The position numbers were made by a program, and so were the translations under genes. Shown in pieces: positions 1 to 6,966 of a stretch of 64,000 bases of DNA (positions within the stretch are counted from its first letter, which is position 1; every line of letters begins with the position of its first letter). The notes beneath the pieces are model-generated. The model had not been told where the DNA came from. It did no database searches and was given only the letters and a program-made list of their open reading frames with translations. Origin of the DNA: an uncultured Fibrobacter sp. (GTDB lineage: Bacteria > Fibrobacterota > Fibrobacteria > Fibrobacterales > Fibrobacteraceae). Location: contig CAMKMX010000006.1 of assembly GCA_946414025.1 (NCBI GenBank), positions 1 to 64,000 of the forward strand, given 5' to 3'.

Positions 1-55
1 GCGAGAGTGAGCGCAAACCGGAGAGACTGTCCCTGATTTTAGCGCGAACGGTCTT

Positions 56-802
56 TTACAGCGGAAAAAGCGAATAGTTTTCCTTGGTGTAGGCCCGCGT
101 ATAGGCATTAAAATGCCACCATTCGCTACTTAGAGGAACCCAACCCGCTCGAAGCATAATAGAACGCAAAATCTTGCGGTTGTTTACCTGTTGTTCGGTA
201 AGGCGACCGCTTTGCAGGGCTTCCGCCTCCCCTACCTCGCCTGCGCACCGCTCAAAGGAATCAAAGTCCGTTCCCATGTCCAGCAGGTTCCCTTCGGCAT
301 CGGTGATGCTCAGGTCCAGCGCAAGTCCATAATTATGGAGTCCGCCGGTAACGCCAGATGACACATAGTTGGAATAGGGCGTGCCGGCCACGGTGCGTTT
401 CAAGGCCGACTGGGCATATAGGGGGCGAGCCGCATCGAAAATCACCAGCACAGAGCCCGGCATTTCCTTCTCCATAATCTTGATGGCCCGCTTGAGTTTT
501 GGCAGGGCGTCTTTATGGACAAAGGCCCGTTGCACTCCGCAATATAAATCGTGTCCCGTCACGTTGTTGAAAGTGCCATACCGCAAGTCCATGCGGAGCC
601 CTTTCAGGCGGGTGATTTCTACCATGTTGGAATCCGTAGTGGCAAATTCAATCCACTTCTTGACCGAAGAACAGAAACGCAGGGGCTTCTCGGGCTTGGG
701 CGGCACGAACAGGGAATCCGTTTCGTGAGCAAAAGCTACAGCACATAAGAGAAAAACAGACAGAAATAACGTCTTTTTCAAAACTTGCAACTCATAACTC
801 AT
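56..802 (-). CDS. Secreted D-Ala-D-Ala dipeptidase-like M15 peptidase (VanX/DdpX type)
   Basis: Zinc metallopeptidase of family M15D, expected to hydrolyse D-alanyl-D-alanine or related peptidoglycan dipeptides in the periplasm. A hydrophobic signal peptide (about residues 8-25, ending AVAFA) precedes the domain. Zinc ligands H156 and D163 lie in GLHNYGLALDLS, the family MGxxFD element follows at about 176-181, and catalytic E227 with zinc ligand H230 lie in SSEWWHF. Length fits VanX plus a leader. The ATG start lies in an intergenic ACTCAT-type repeat, so the TTG codon at 781 (residue 8, just before KKTLFL) is an equally good start; neither has a clear Shine-Dalgarno. It lies 45 bp behind the TonB receptor on the same strand and may be co-transcribed with it. 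Family assignment is firm; the substrate is inferred. Confidence 0.88.
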   Translation of the reverse strand: MSYELQVLKKTLFLSVFLLCAVAFAHETDSLFVPPKPEKPLRFCSSVKKWIEFATTDSNMVEITRLKGLRMDLRYGTFNNVTGHDLYCGVQRAFVHKDALPKLKRAIKIMEKEMPGSVLVIFDAARPLYAQSALKRTVAGTPYSNYVSSGVTGGLHNYGLALDLSITDAEGNLLDMGTDFDSFERCAGEVGEAEALQSGRLTEQQVNNRKILRSIMLRAGWVPLSSEWWHFNAYTRAYTKENYSLFPL

Positions 803-840
803 TACTCACAACTCACCACCCATTTCACACTACACACTTT
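786..840. repeat. Intergenic ACTCAT/TCACAC-type degenerate repeat
   Basis: Short near-tandem units (aactcataactcattactc, then tcacactacacac) fill the gap between the TonB receptor and the dipeptidase. The same unit types recur at 14.8, 18.4, 45.5 and 46.6 kb. The annotated ATG of the dipeptidase is formed by this repeat. Confidence 0.6.
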
Positions 841-847
841 CGCACCA

Positions 848-3205
848 TTATATTCCCAGCTGCACTTCTACGCCGAACTGCAAGTAAAGTCCCATGCCTT
901 TCGCCATAAAGGGAACCAGGTCGTAACCATCGTTGGAATCACCATCGGCATCCCTGGTCACCCAGGAACGCTCACGGGCGTTCTCGCCGCCCAAGAACTT
1001 GAGAGCGGGCACATCCAGCTTGGCAAAGATATTGTCCACTTCCAGGTAGAACCGGGCGCTCCTGAAGAAATACTTCGAAGTCATCAGGTCCAGATTCAGG
1101 CGCAAGTCGGTGCGAAACAAGTCCGTAAATTCATTCAGGTCCTTGAGCCTGCGCTTGCCGTTGGTGCCATCGGCACTGGAAGGTTCAATCTGGTAATAGT
1201 ACAAGGGCCTGTGCCACAAAGCATGGTGGGTCAAGATGACCGAAACCAAGGAGTCCTTGCGGGGGTAATAGCGGAAATGGGAAACCACGTCCAGGCGGGA
1301 GTTCGCCTCCCACGGGAGGGAATTGCCGGAGCCTTCCAGCTCGTATTCTCCATAGACGGAACTGATATTGGTGGACATGGAGAAATGGTGGGAGGTTTTC
1401 CATTCCATCTTGGCTCCGCCACCAAAGACCCAGGCGAAATCCACGTCGGTCACGTCTTCGTACTGAGCGTAAGCCTTGGGCATGGGCAGCAGCGGATCAG
1501 GATAGTAACGACCAAAACCAGAAGCCTGCACATCCAGGTACTTGGAACGGTAACCGAGACCCAACTTGGCAGAGGTTCCCGATTCCAGACGGCCCGTCAG
1601 GTCGCCCTTGTCGTAGTAGGGTTTCCAGTCGCTGCGGTAGGCGGCGTTTCCGAACAGGCGCCAGTAGGCGGTATCCGCTCCCGACAAGTTCCGTTCCATG
1701 TCCAGCGAGGCCGTAGGAGCGGCTTTGTGGTCCATAGCATCGGCCACGGCTCCCGCAGAAAGAATGTACTGGTAGTAATCCCGCTTCCAGTCCAAACGAC
1801 CCGTTCCGGAGACAACACCCGTCTGGTAGTCGTCGGACTGCTCGCCGTAATTCAAGTAGTTCCTTTCCAAAATATGCTGCTCGTAAAGGAGAGCGCCGCT
1901 GAGCTTGGAGCCCAGAATGTTCCCCTTGAAATTCTTGTCCAGCCCGCCCGAAATGGTAGTGTGGGTATAGTCATAACCGTCAATGAAGGACCGTTGCGCC
2001 TGGTCCATATTGACTCCCTCGGCAGGAGTCTTGAATCCGGTGGTATCCCGCAGGGTATCGCTCAGGTATTCCCGGACAAAACCCGCATGAGCGCTGGTTC
2101 CAAAGCGGGAGGCGTATTCCGCCCCCAACACCAAGTAGTTCTGCTCGCCCGAAATTATATCGATGGAGTTCACCTCATCGTAGGCCGTAGAAGTATCTTG
2201 CCGGATTTCGTACTCGTCGGAACTGTACAGGGTGCGGATAGCCCAGGTGTTGCCCATGGAATCGGAGCCATTCAGCTGGGCGTAAATGTCAAAGGCTGTC
2301 AGGTCGAAGGGGTCCGAAGACTTGACCCGGCAATCGTTTACGCAGTCGCCGTCGCGCTTGCGGAATTCCGTAAAGAATTTTTCGCCCAGGTTCTTGAGCA
2401 TCTCGCCGTCCAGCCTACGGAAAGCGAAACGGAAACTATCCCAGAAAAGCCAAGGGGCATCCACCACCACTTCTTGCACCGTAAGGCCAACGGCCCCCTT
2501 AAGCCCCCAGTCTCCCTTGGTCTGTTCGGGCAGGTACTGGATAGAAGTGGCAAGGCCCTGGCCGATTGGGCCCGAACCGTAATGGTCATGAACTTCAATC
2601 CCGCTCAAGATGTGTGGGTTAATTACCGAAAGGTTTCCAGGGAAGCCCACGTCCAGGTGACGCATGTTGGGGATCCGGAGCCTGCCCAAGTGGTAAGCCA
2701 CGTCCCCCGCACGGGAACCGTCGTAGTAAAGAGCACTGCTAAAATCTTTCTGGCCCGAGATTCCCGGCATCTGGCTCAGGTGTTCCGTCACGTCGAAACG
2801 CATGCCCGCCGCATCTTCCAGCTTGTCCACCGAAATGGTACGGATAGGTTCCCACTTCTCCGGTTCTCCGCCGCCGACGATGGTGCTTGCTCCCAAGTCC
2901 CACAAGTTCGAAGATAGGCTCACCACCATGTCCAACACATCGGCAAAGTCCTGCAGTTCCACAAAGACGCTATCATAACCGGGTTTCTTGAACACCAGCG
3001 CCGCATTACGGGAATCAACCGTAAATTCGAAACGTCCATCGGAATTCGTGGTCCCCAGTTTCTTGCCAGACCGGTAAGTCACCTCCACATCGGTAATAGG
3101 CAGTTCCGACTCCGAATCCACCACCACACCCACAATGGGCGTAGGCGTCGCAGCAAAGGCGTATGCCGCAAGCAAGGCCAAAATCCAGAGCCATCTAAAG
3201 TTCAT
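848..3205 (-). CDS. TonB-dependent outer-membrane receptor with N-terminal CarboxypepD_reg-like domain
   Basis: Energy-coupled outer-membrane uptake receptor of unknown substrate. In order: signal peptide (MNFRWLWILALLAAYAFA), a transthyretin-like carboxypeptidase-regulatory domain (about 25-95, with GVVVDSESELPI and TTNSDGRFEF), a plug domain (about 105-215, with SQMPGISG and a late SGIEVHDHYG segment), then a long aromatic-rich barrel of paired strands to the C-terminus. Total 785 residues, usual for the family. I chose the ATG at 3205 over the TTG at 3214: it starts a classical signal peptide and has TACATT ending 7 nt upstream. It lies 27 bp behind the ubiquitin-fusion gene on the same strand, so joint transcription is possible. 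A polypeptide or glycan substrate cannot be told from the sequence. Confidence 0.87.
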   Translation of the reverse strand: MNFRWLWILALLAAYAFAATPTPIVGVVVDSESELPITDVEVTYRSGKKLGTTNSDGRFEFTVDSRNAALVFKKPGYDSVFVELQDFADVLDMVVSLSSNLWDLGASTIVGGGEPEKWEPIRTISVDKLEDAAGMRFDVTEHLSQMPGISGQKDFSSALYYDGSRAGDVAYHLGRLRIPNMRHLDVGFPGNLSVINPHILSGIEVHDHYGSGPIGQGLATSIQYLPEQTKGDWGLKGAVGLTVQEVVVDAPWLFWDSFRFAFRRLDGEMLKNLGEKFFTEFRKRDGDCVNDCRVKSSDPFDLTAFDIYAQLNGSDSMGNTWAIRTLYSSDEYEIRQDTSTAYDEVNSIDIISGEQNYLVLGAEYASRFGTSAHAGFVREYLSDTLRDTTGFKTPAEGVNMDQAQRSFIDGYDYTHTTISGGLDKNFKGNILGSKLSGALLYEQHILERNYLNYGEQSDDYQTGVVSGTGRLDWKRDYYQYILSAGAVADAMDHKAAPTASLDMERNLSGADTAYWRLFGNAAYRSDWKPYYDKGDLTGRLESGTSAKLGLGYRSKYLDVQASGFGRYYPDPLLPMPKAYAQYEDVTDVDFAWVFGGGAKMEWKTSHHFSMSTNISSVYGEYELEGSGNSLPWEANSRLDVVSHFRYYPRKDSLVSVILTHHALWHRPLYYYQIEPSSADGTNGKRRLKDLNEFTDLFRTDLRLNLDLMTSKYFFRSARFYLEVDNIFAKLDVPALKFLGGENARERSWVTRDADGDSNDGYDLVPFMAKGMGLYLQFGVEVQLGI

Positions 3206-3212
3206 AAGACAC

Positions 3213-3218
3213 AATGTA
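3213..3218 (-). promoter_or_regulatory. Candidate -10 (TACATT) for leaderless TonB-receptor mRNA
   Basis: TACATT on the minus strand ends 7 nt before the ATG at 3205. No Shine-Dalgarno is present. Part of a window-wide pattern (see findings). Confidence 0.35.
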
Positions 3219-3232
3219 GAAAAAATGCCTTG

Positions 3233-4078
3233 CTATTTGACCAAAATTTGCCGAACCTTTGTCACATTCCCAACAGAAACACGAACAAGGTACAATCCAG
3301 AAGGGATGGACTCAAAACTCACAGAATGATTAAGAGATCTCTTTTTCAAGTTACCCATCATGTCAAAGACAAGAATACTGACATCGGAACCTTGTGAATT
3401 TACCACCAACATGTTATCCGAAACAACAATTTCAAAGCCTTCGGCTGGCATGGGGTACAATGTCTGCGTCTCTCGACTTCCCGAACTAGACCCTGCGCCT
3501 TTTTCAGAGGAACTAGAAATTACACTTTCCGAATAACTCGACTCAATGTTTTGTGAAGAACTAGATTCTGCTATTTCCGAAGAACTTGACTCGATACTTT
3601 GCGAATAACTGGATTCTGCTATTTCCGAAGAACTTGACTCGATACTTTGCGAAGAACTGGATTCTGCTATTTCCGAAGAACTTGACTCGATATTTTGCGA
3701 AGAACTGGATTCTGCTATTTCCGAAGAAATTGACTCAATGTTTTGCGAAGAACTGGACGCATCATCCATAGAACTTGAACTTTCACCATGCAAGCGTTGA
3801 ACAAGGTGGAGGGTCGACTCTTTCCCTATATTGTAATCTGCCAAAGTATGACCATCTTCCAGTTGTTTCCCAGCAAAGATTAGTCGTTGTTCCTCCGTAG
3901 GAATGTTCTCCTTTCCCTGAATTTTCACCTTGACCGCATCTATGGAATCACTAGGTTCCACCTCCAACGTCAAAGTTTTTCCCGTCAGCATCTTTACAAA
4001 AATTTGCATCGCACAAACATTCGTTGCCACTACGAGAATCAACAGTGCAGCAATTCTTTTGTAAAACAACCCTTTCAT
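3233..4078 (-). CDS. Secreted ubiquitin-domain fusion protein with Ser-rich repeats and C-terminal sorting-like domain
   Basis: Residues 1-23 form a signal peptide ending NVCA; cleavage there leaves Met1 of ubiquitin as the mature N-terminus. Residues 24-99 align without gaps to ubiquitin: 59 of 76 positions equal the human protein by eye. All seven lysines, the L8/I44/V70 patch, R42, R72, D58 and H68 are kept, as is [11 protein letters not shown]. The last residues read RLHGE instead of RLRGG, so the conjugation tail is lost and chain continues into SSSSMDDA. Residues 108-187 are five 16-residue repeats (consensus [16 protein letters not shown], the last one diverged). Residues about 215-281 resemble type IX-secretion sorting tails ([18 protein letters not shown]). 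A GGGAG Shine-Dalgarno lies 6 nt before the ATG. The gene looks more AT-rich than its neighbours. A eukaryotic origin and an extracellular role are inferred. Confidence 0.93.
   Translation of the reverse strand: MKGLFYKRIAALLILVVATNVCAMQIFVKMLTGKTLTLEVEPSDSIDAVKVKIQGKENIPTEEQRLIFAGKQLEDGHTLADYNIGKESTLHLVQRLHGESSSSMDDASSSSQNIESISSEIAESSSSQNIESSSSEIAESSSSQSIESSSSEIAESSYSQSIESSSSEIAESSSSQNIESSYSESVISSSSEKGAGSSSGSRETQTLYPMPAEGFEIVVSDNMLVVNSQGSDVSILVFDMMGNLKKRSLNHSVSFESIPSGLYLVRVSVGNVTKVRQILVK
3518..3757 (-). repeat. 48-bp coding tandem repeat (five units) in the ubiquitin-fusion gene
   Basis: Five consecutive 48-bp units encode 16-residue Ser/Glu-rich repeats. The middle units are nearly identical in DNA, while the first and last are more diverged. 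This is the expected form of a length-variable linker. Confidence 0.85.
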
Positions 4079-4144
4079 TTTTGCACTCCCAACATTTCAT
4101 TACCCGAAATTTATGCCAAATATAAAAAACGCCTCTTGCTTAAC

Positions 4145-4262
4145 CCCATACCTCTGCATCCTATTCCTACAGTCTAGCCCCTAGATCCTAGCCCCTAGAT
4201 CCTAGTCCCTAAATCCTATCCCCTAAATCCTATCCCCTAGATCCTAGCCCCTACCCCCTATT
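4145..4262. repeat. CCTA-type degenerate tandem tract
   Basis: More than ten imperfect 8-bp units of the type cctagccc/ctagatcc/ctaaatcc lie between two divergent genes. Sister tracts sit at 14.85, 18.5, 44.1 (reverse orientation), 45.55 and 58.16 kb, always outside genes. Confidence 0.75.
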
Positions 4263-4265
4263 TAC

Positions 4266-4271
4266 TACATT
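4266..4271 (+). promoter_or_regulatory. Candidate -10 (TACATT) for leaderless amidase mRNA
   Basis: TACATT ends 6 nt before the ATG at 4278, immediately after the CCTA tract. The phrase ctatttactacattt is repeated just before the ATG at 18611. Confidence 0.35.
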
Positions 4272-4277
4272 TCTGCC

Positions 4278-5033
4278 ATGCGCGTTTATCTCGTACAGAT
4301 GGAATCCGTTCCGGGAGAAAAAGAAAAGAACCTGGAAAAGGCTCGGCAGATGGTTCTTGAAGCCAAGCCCACTCGCGAAAGCCTGATTCTTTACCCCGAG
4401 ATGTTTGCCACAGGGTACATTCCCGAACGCGCAGAAGAACTGGCCGAAGATTTAGAAACGGGCAGCGCTCCAACAGCGCAAATGCTGAGCGGGCTCGTAA
4501 AAGAAACAAACTGTTTTATCTTGGGTGGCGGCATGCACCGCACAGCCAACGGCTTTACCAACCGCATTTGTCTTTACGGCCCAGCAAAAGCAACAGACAA
4601 ACAGATTTACTACGACAAGGTCCACCCCTTCTTTCCGGAGCAAAAAGAATTCACCGCCGGCAAAGGAGTTACTTTGTTTAAAATTCAAGACCTTGCCCTG
4701 GCAACAGCTATCTGCTACGACCTGCGATTCCCCGAAGAGTTCCGAAAAGGCCGAGCCAACGGCGCTCAAGCCTTTACCGTACAAGCCTCCTGGCCTGCCG
4801 TTCGCAACGAACACTGGGAAACACTGCTGCGGGCACGGGCCATCGAAAATCAGGCTTATGTTCTTGCGGTGAACAACGTCTCTGCCGACGGCACCTACAT
4901 CGGAAATTCGCAGGTCATCGCTCCCGACGGAGAATGCATTGTGAAAGCGGAAGCAAAAAAAGAACAGGTGGTTTCTGCAGAAATTTCGGCATCTGTTGTG
5001 GAAAAAATCCGCAAAGAATTTCCCATCTTTTAG
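4278..5033 (+). CDS. Carbon-nitrogen hydrolase (nitrilase superfamily, omega-amidase/Nit2-like)
   Basis: Cytoplasmic amidase of the nitrilase superfamily. The catalytic triad is visible: E41 (YPEMF), K114 (YYDKVHPF) and C146 (ATAICYDLRFPE). The 251-residue length and the C-terminal NNVSADGTYIGNSQVI block match the Nit2/YafV branch, which hydrolyses omega-amides such as alpha-ketoglutaramate. It starts alone after a CCTA repeat, on the strand opposite the ubiquitin-fusion gene. No Shine-Dalgarno precedes the ATG. Superfamily is certain; the exact substrate is inferred from the closest branch. Confidence 0.88.
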   Translation: MRVYLVQMESVPGEKEKNLEKARQMVLEAKPTRESLILYPEMFATGYIPERAEELAEDLETGSAPTAQMLSGLVKETNCFILGGGMHRTANGFTNRICLYGPAKATDKQIYYDKVHPFFPEQKEFTAGKGVTLFKIQDLALATAICYDLRFPEEFRKGRANGAQAFTVQASWPAVRNEHWETLLRARAIENQAYVLAVNNVSADGTYIGNSQVIAPDGECIVKAEAKKEQVVSAEISASVVEKIRKEFPIF

Positions 5034-5051
5034 CATTTACATTTTTCGTAA

Positions 5052-5065
5052 GTGATTTATATCAC
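5052..5065. promoter_or_regulatory. FNR/CRP-like palindrome GTGATTTATATCAC
   Basis: Perfect dyad GTGAT-TTAT-ATCAC in an AT-rich gap about 200 bp upstream of the small ORF at 5263. It has the TGATnnnnATCA form recognised by FNR/CRP-type regulators. Function is a guess from the motif alone. Confidence 0.3.
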
Positions 5066-5262
5066 AGGCGTCTTCCAATATGGAGTATTCCTGTTTGAAA
5101 AGACGAAAATTTTATCTTCATAGCATTCAAGAAGTTACGATTTTAACGCCGTCAAAAACGTTTTTTCTTGCAACGATAAGAAAAAAATAACTTAGAGAAA
5201 TGTCATGCTTTTGTCATAAAATTAATCTAAATTAGTGAACAAATGGGAAAGCGAGGTGCCTT

Positions 5263-5403
5263 ATGACAAACCTGGACTTGAACAAAATGAACTACGCAAG
5301 AGCGCTGATCAGGGCTGGAGTTGCTAGGGATTTGATACTCAAGATCACCTCCATTTCCAACTACCAATACGCCCAAATCCAGCGGGAACTGCTGGCCGCC
5401 TAG
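5263..5403 (+). CDS. Small 46-residue protein upstream of the maltokinase genes
   Basis: A short ORF with a good Shine-Dalgarno (gcgaggtgcctt before ATG; the same gaggtgcc precedes the gene at 23154). The product begins MTNLDLNKMNYARALIRAG and looks like a single amphipathic helical protein with no cysteine and no signal peptide. It ends one base before the next gene. The region upstream (5037-5262) is AT-rich and otherwise empty apart from a GTGAT dyad. I do not recognise the family. The RBS and tight spacing argue for a real gene, or at least a leader peptide. Confidence 0.5.
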   Translation: MTNLDLNKMNYARALIRAGVARDLILKITSISNYQYAQIQRELLAA

Positions 5404-5404
5404 C

Positions 5405-5761
5405 GTGCAACTGGTATTGGAAATCGAAGCGCAACCGGCCACCAACGGAGTGGCAAGGCAAGGGGCATTGGCCTCGTGCCGCAGGGACGGCTCCCTCTTC
5501 ATTGAATCCAGAGACGGCCTTAAGCCCGGCCAATTTATATTGACCCCCGCCGACAAATTTCCCTGGGACCAGTTCTTACCCAAACTTCTTGCCGCCTGGC
5601 AAATGGGCGACATGGAAGATGTTCCCGCAGCATTCCGTCCACAGAAAAGAATTCCCGAATTCGTGCTGGAAGGCTTTTCCAGAGGACCTCTGGAAAATCA
5701 GCTGAAAATTCTTTCTACCTTGCGCAAGCAAGGATTCTTTCCAAAGCTTCCAACCAAATGA
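5405..5761 (+). CDS. Uncharacterised 118-residue protein coupled to maltokinase
   Basis: GTG start directly after the stop of the 46-residue ORF; its TGA overlaps the ATG of the maltokinase gene by four bases (ATGA), so translation is coupled. The product is soluble, with a beta-rich N-terminal half (LVLEIEAQ, GSLFIESRDGLKPGQFIL) and a helical C-terminal half. I do not recognise a family. Fixed position before mak suggests a role in trehalose/maltose-to-glucan conversion, for example as a partner of the kinase, but this is inference from position only. Confidence 0.65.
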   Translation: MQLVLEIEAQPATNGVARQGALASCRRDGSLFIESRDGLKPGQFILTPADKFPWDQFLPKLLAAWQMGDMEDVPAAFRPQKRIPEFVLEGFSRGPLENQLKILSTLRKQGFFPKLPTK

Positions 5762-6966
5762 TAAACCTGCAGGACATCATCGGCAAGCGGTGGTACATGG
5801 GCAAGGGCCGCACTCCCACCCACGTTGAACAAATTGACGAACTCACTATCGGCAACGCCTCCATATCCCTTGTATCCCTGCGATTTCGGGAAGGGGAACC
5901 TGACCTTTACCTGCTCACCGAAAATGACGATTTTATTGGGCCCTTATTATACCGTGCCCTCGGGAAAACCGTAGGTTCCAAGAGTTTCAGAAGCAAGAAA
6001 GGAATCTTTTCGTTTGTAACCTACAGCAAATTTGGACGGGATGACCTTGAATCGCTGAAACCCATTTCTGCCGAACAGAGCAATTCTTCTTTTGTTGCTC
6101 CGGGAAAACTGTTCTTCAAGATTTTCAGGCGCCTGAAGGCAGGAACCCATCCCGAAGAAGAAGTTTTGCGTTTCTTGAACGAACAGGGCTATCAGGGAAG
6201 CCCCGAACTGCTTGCATCTTGCCGCTACACCGGTGACAGCGGCAAGACCTTCGTTCTCGGGATTCTAGAAAAGCACCTTCCCGGCGCCCAAAACGCCTGG
6301 GATGTTTTCACCCGGGAACCAACCGTCGAAAAGGCCTTTGAACTGGGGTGCGAGACCGCCCGCATGCACAATGCCCTGCGTGAAATGGACGGGTGCGAAG
6401 CTCCTTCGGAGATGGCACCGATTGAAAAGCTAAGAAGGCTTTTAGAACAAAGTGCCACAGCAAGTGGATTCCCGGACGCTGCCGGGAATGACGAGTTGAC
6501 TGCCGTTCAGACCATCCTCCCCCGCCTGCAAAAAATCTGCGCCGATACGGCCCCGAACAAAAGCACCATCTTCAAGCCCCAACGGATACACGGGGACTTT
6601 CACCTAGGGCAGGTCCTGATGACACCCGACGCACGATTCAAGATGATCGACTTCGAAGGAGAACCCACCAGAAGTCTGGAATTCCGTCGTGGACTCCGGA
6701 GCCCCGCCGTAGATGTGGCGGGAATGATCCGCAGCTTCGCCTACGCCGAAGCCGTCAGCAAAATAAACATGGACCCTGTCCGACAGGCATTCATCCAGGG
6801 CTATGCAAAAACAGCGAACGTTCCTGAAGACTCCCTGCAGCAAGAACTAAAGCCCTACATTATGGCAAAGGCCATCTACGAGGCGTGTTATGAATTGGAA
6901 TTCAGACCGGACTGGTTCTGGATTCCGGCAAGGGCGTTAATCCAGCTCGCCAATCCAAGGGAATAG
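5758..6966 (+). CDS. mak: Maltokinase (maltose to maltose-1-phosphate)
   Basis: ATP-dependent kinase making maltose-1-phosphate, the donor used by GlgE to extend alpha-1,4-glucan. The N-terminal cap (about 1-110, starting IIGKRWYMGKGR) is followed by an aminoglycoside-phosphotransferase fold with the Mak-specific catalytic block HGDFHLGQVL and metal-binding IDFEGEPTR, then SPAVDVAGMIRSFAYA, which is characteristic of maltokinases rather than other APH enzymes. Length 402 residues is normal to slightly short. It is translationally coupled to the 118-residue gene, and its last 30 bp overlap the 3' end of the convergent GH57 gene. No treS or glgE is in the window. Confidence 0.9.
   Translation: MINLQDIIGKRWYMGKGRTPTHVEQIDELTIGNASISLVSLRFREGEPDLYLLTENDDFIGPLLYRALGKTVGSKSFRSKKGIFSFVTYSKFGRDDLESLKPISAEQSNSSFVAPGKLFFKIFRRLKAGTHPEEEVLRFLNEQGYQGSPELLASCRYTGDSGKTFVLGILEKHLPGAQNAWDVFTREPTVEKAFELGCETARMHNALREMDGCEAPSEMAPIEKLRRLLEQSATASGFPDAAGNDELTAVQTILPRLQKICADTAPNKSTIFKPQRIHGDFHLGQVLMTPDARFKMIDFEGEPTRSLEFRRGLRSPAVDVAGMIRSFAYAEAVSKINMDPVRQAFIQGYAKTANVPEDSLQQELKPYIMAKAIYEACYELEFRPDWFWIPARALIQLANPRE

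Noticed and set aside
785..2917. 710-residue plus-strand open frame opposite the TonB-receptor gene
   Set aside because: Antisense shadow: the minus-strand frame has a signal peptide, plug and barrel patterns, while this one has no start context and only low-complexity Val/Gly/Gln text.
3518..3757. CRISPR-like array
   Set aside because: The 48-bp units are contiguous, without spacers, and encode protein in frame.
3233..4078. Ubiquitin sequence as eukaryotic contamination or as a conjugatable ubiquitin
   Set aside because: The same frame holds a bacterial signal peptide and a C-terminal sorting-like domain and is flanked by bacterial genes, so contamination is unlikely. The Gly-Gly end is missing and the chain continues, so normal conjugation is excluded.
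4145..4262. True telomere or replication-origin iteron array
   Set aside because: Units are too irregular, the tract is short, and similar tracts are scattered at many gaps in both orientations; no dnaA or dnaN nearby.
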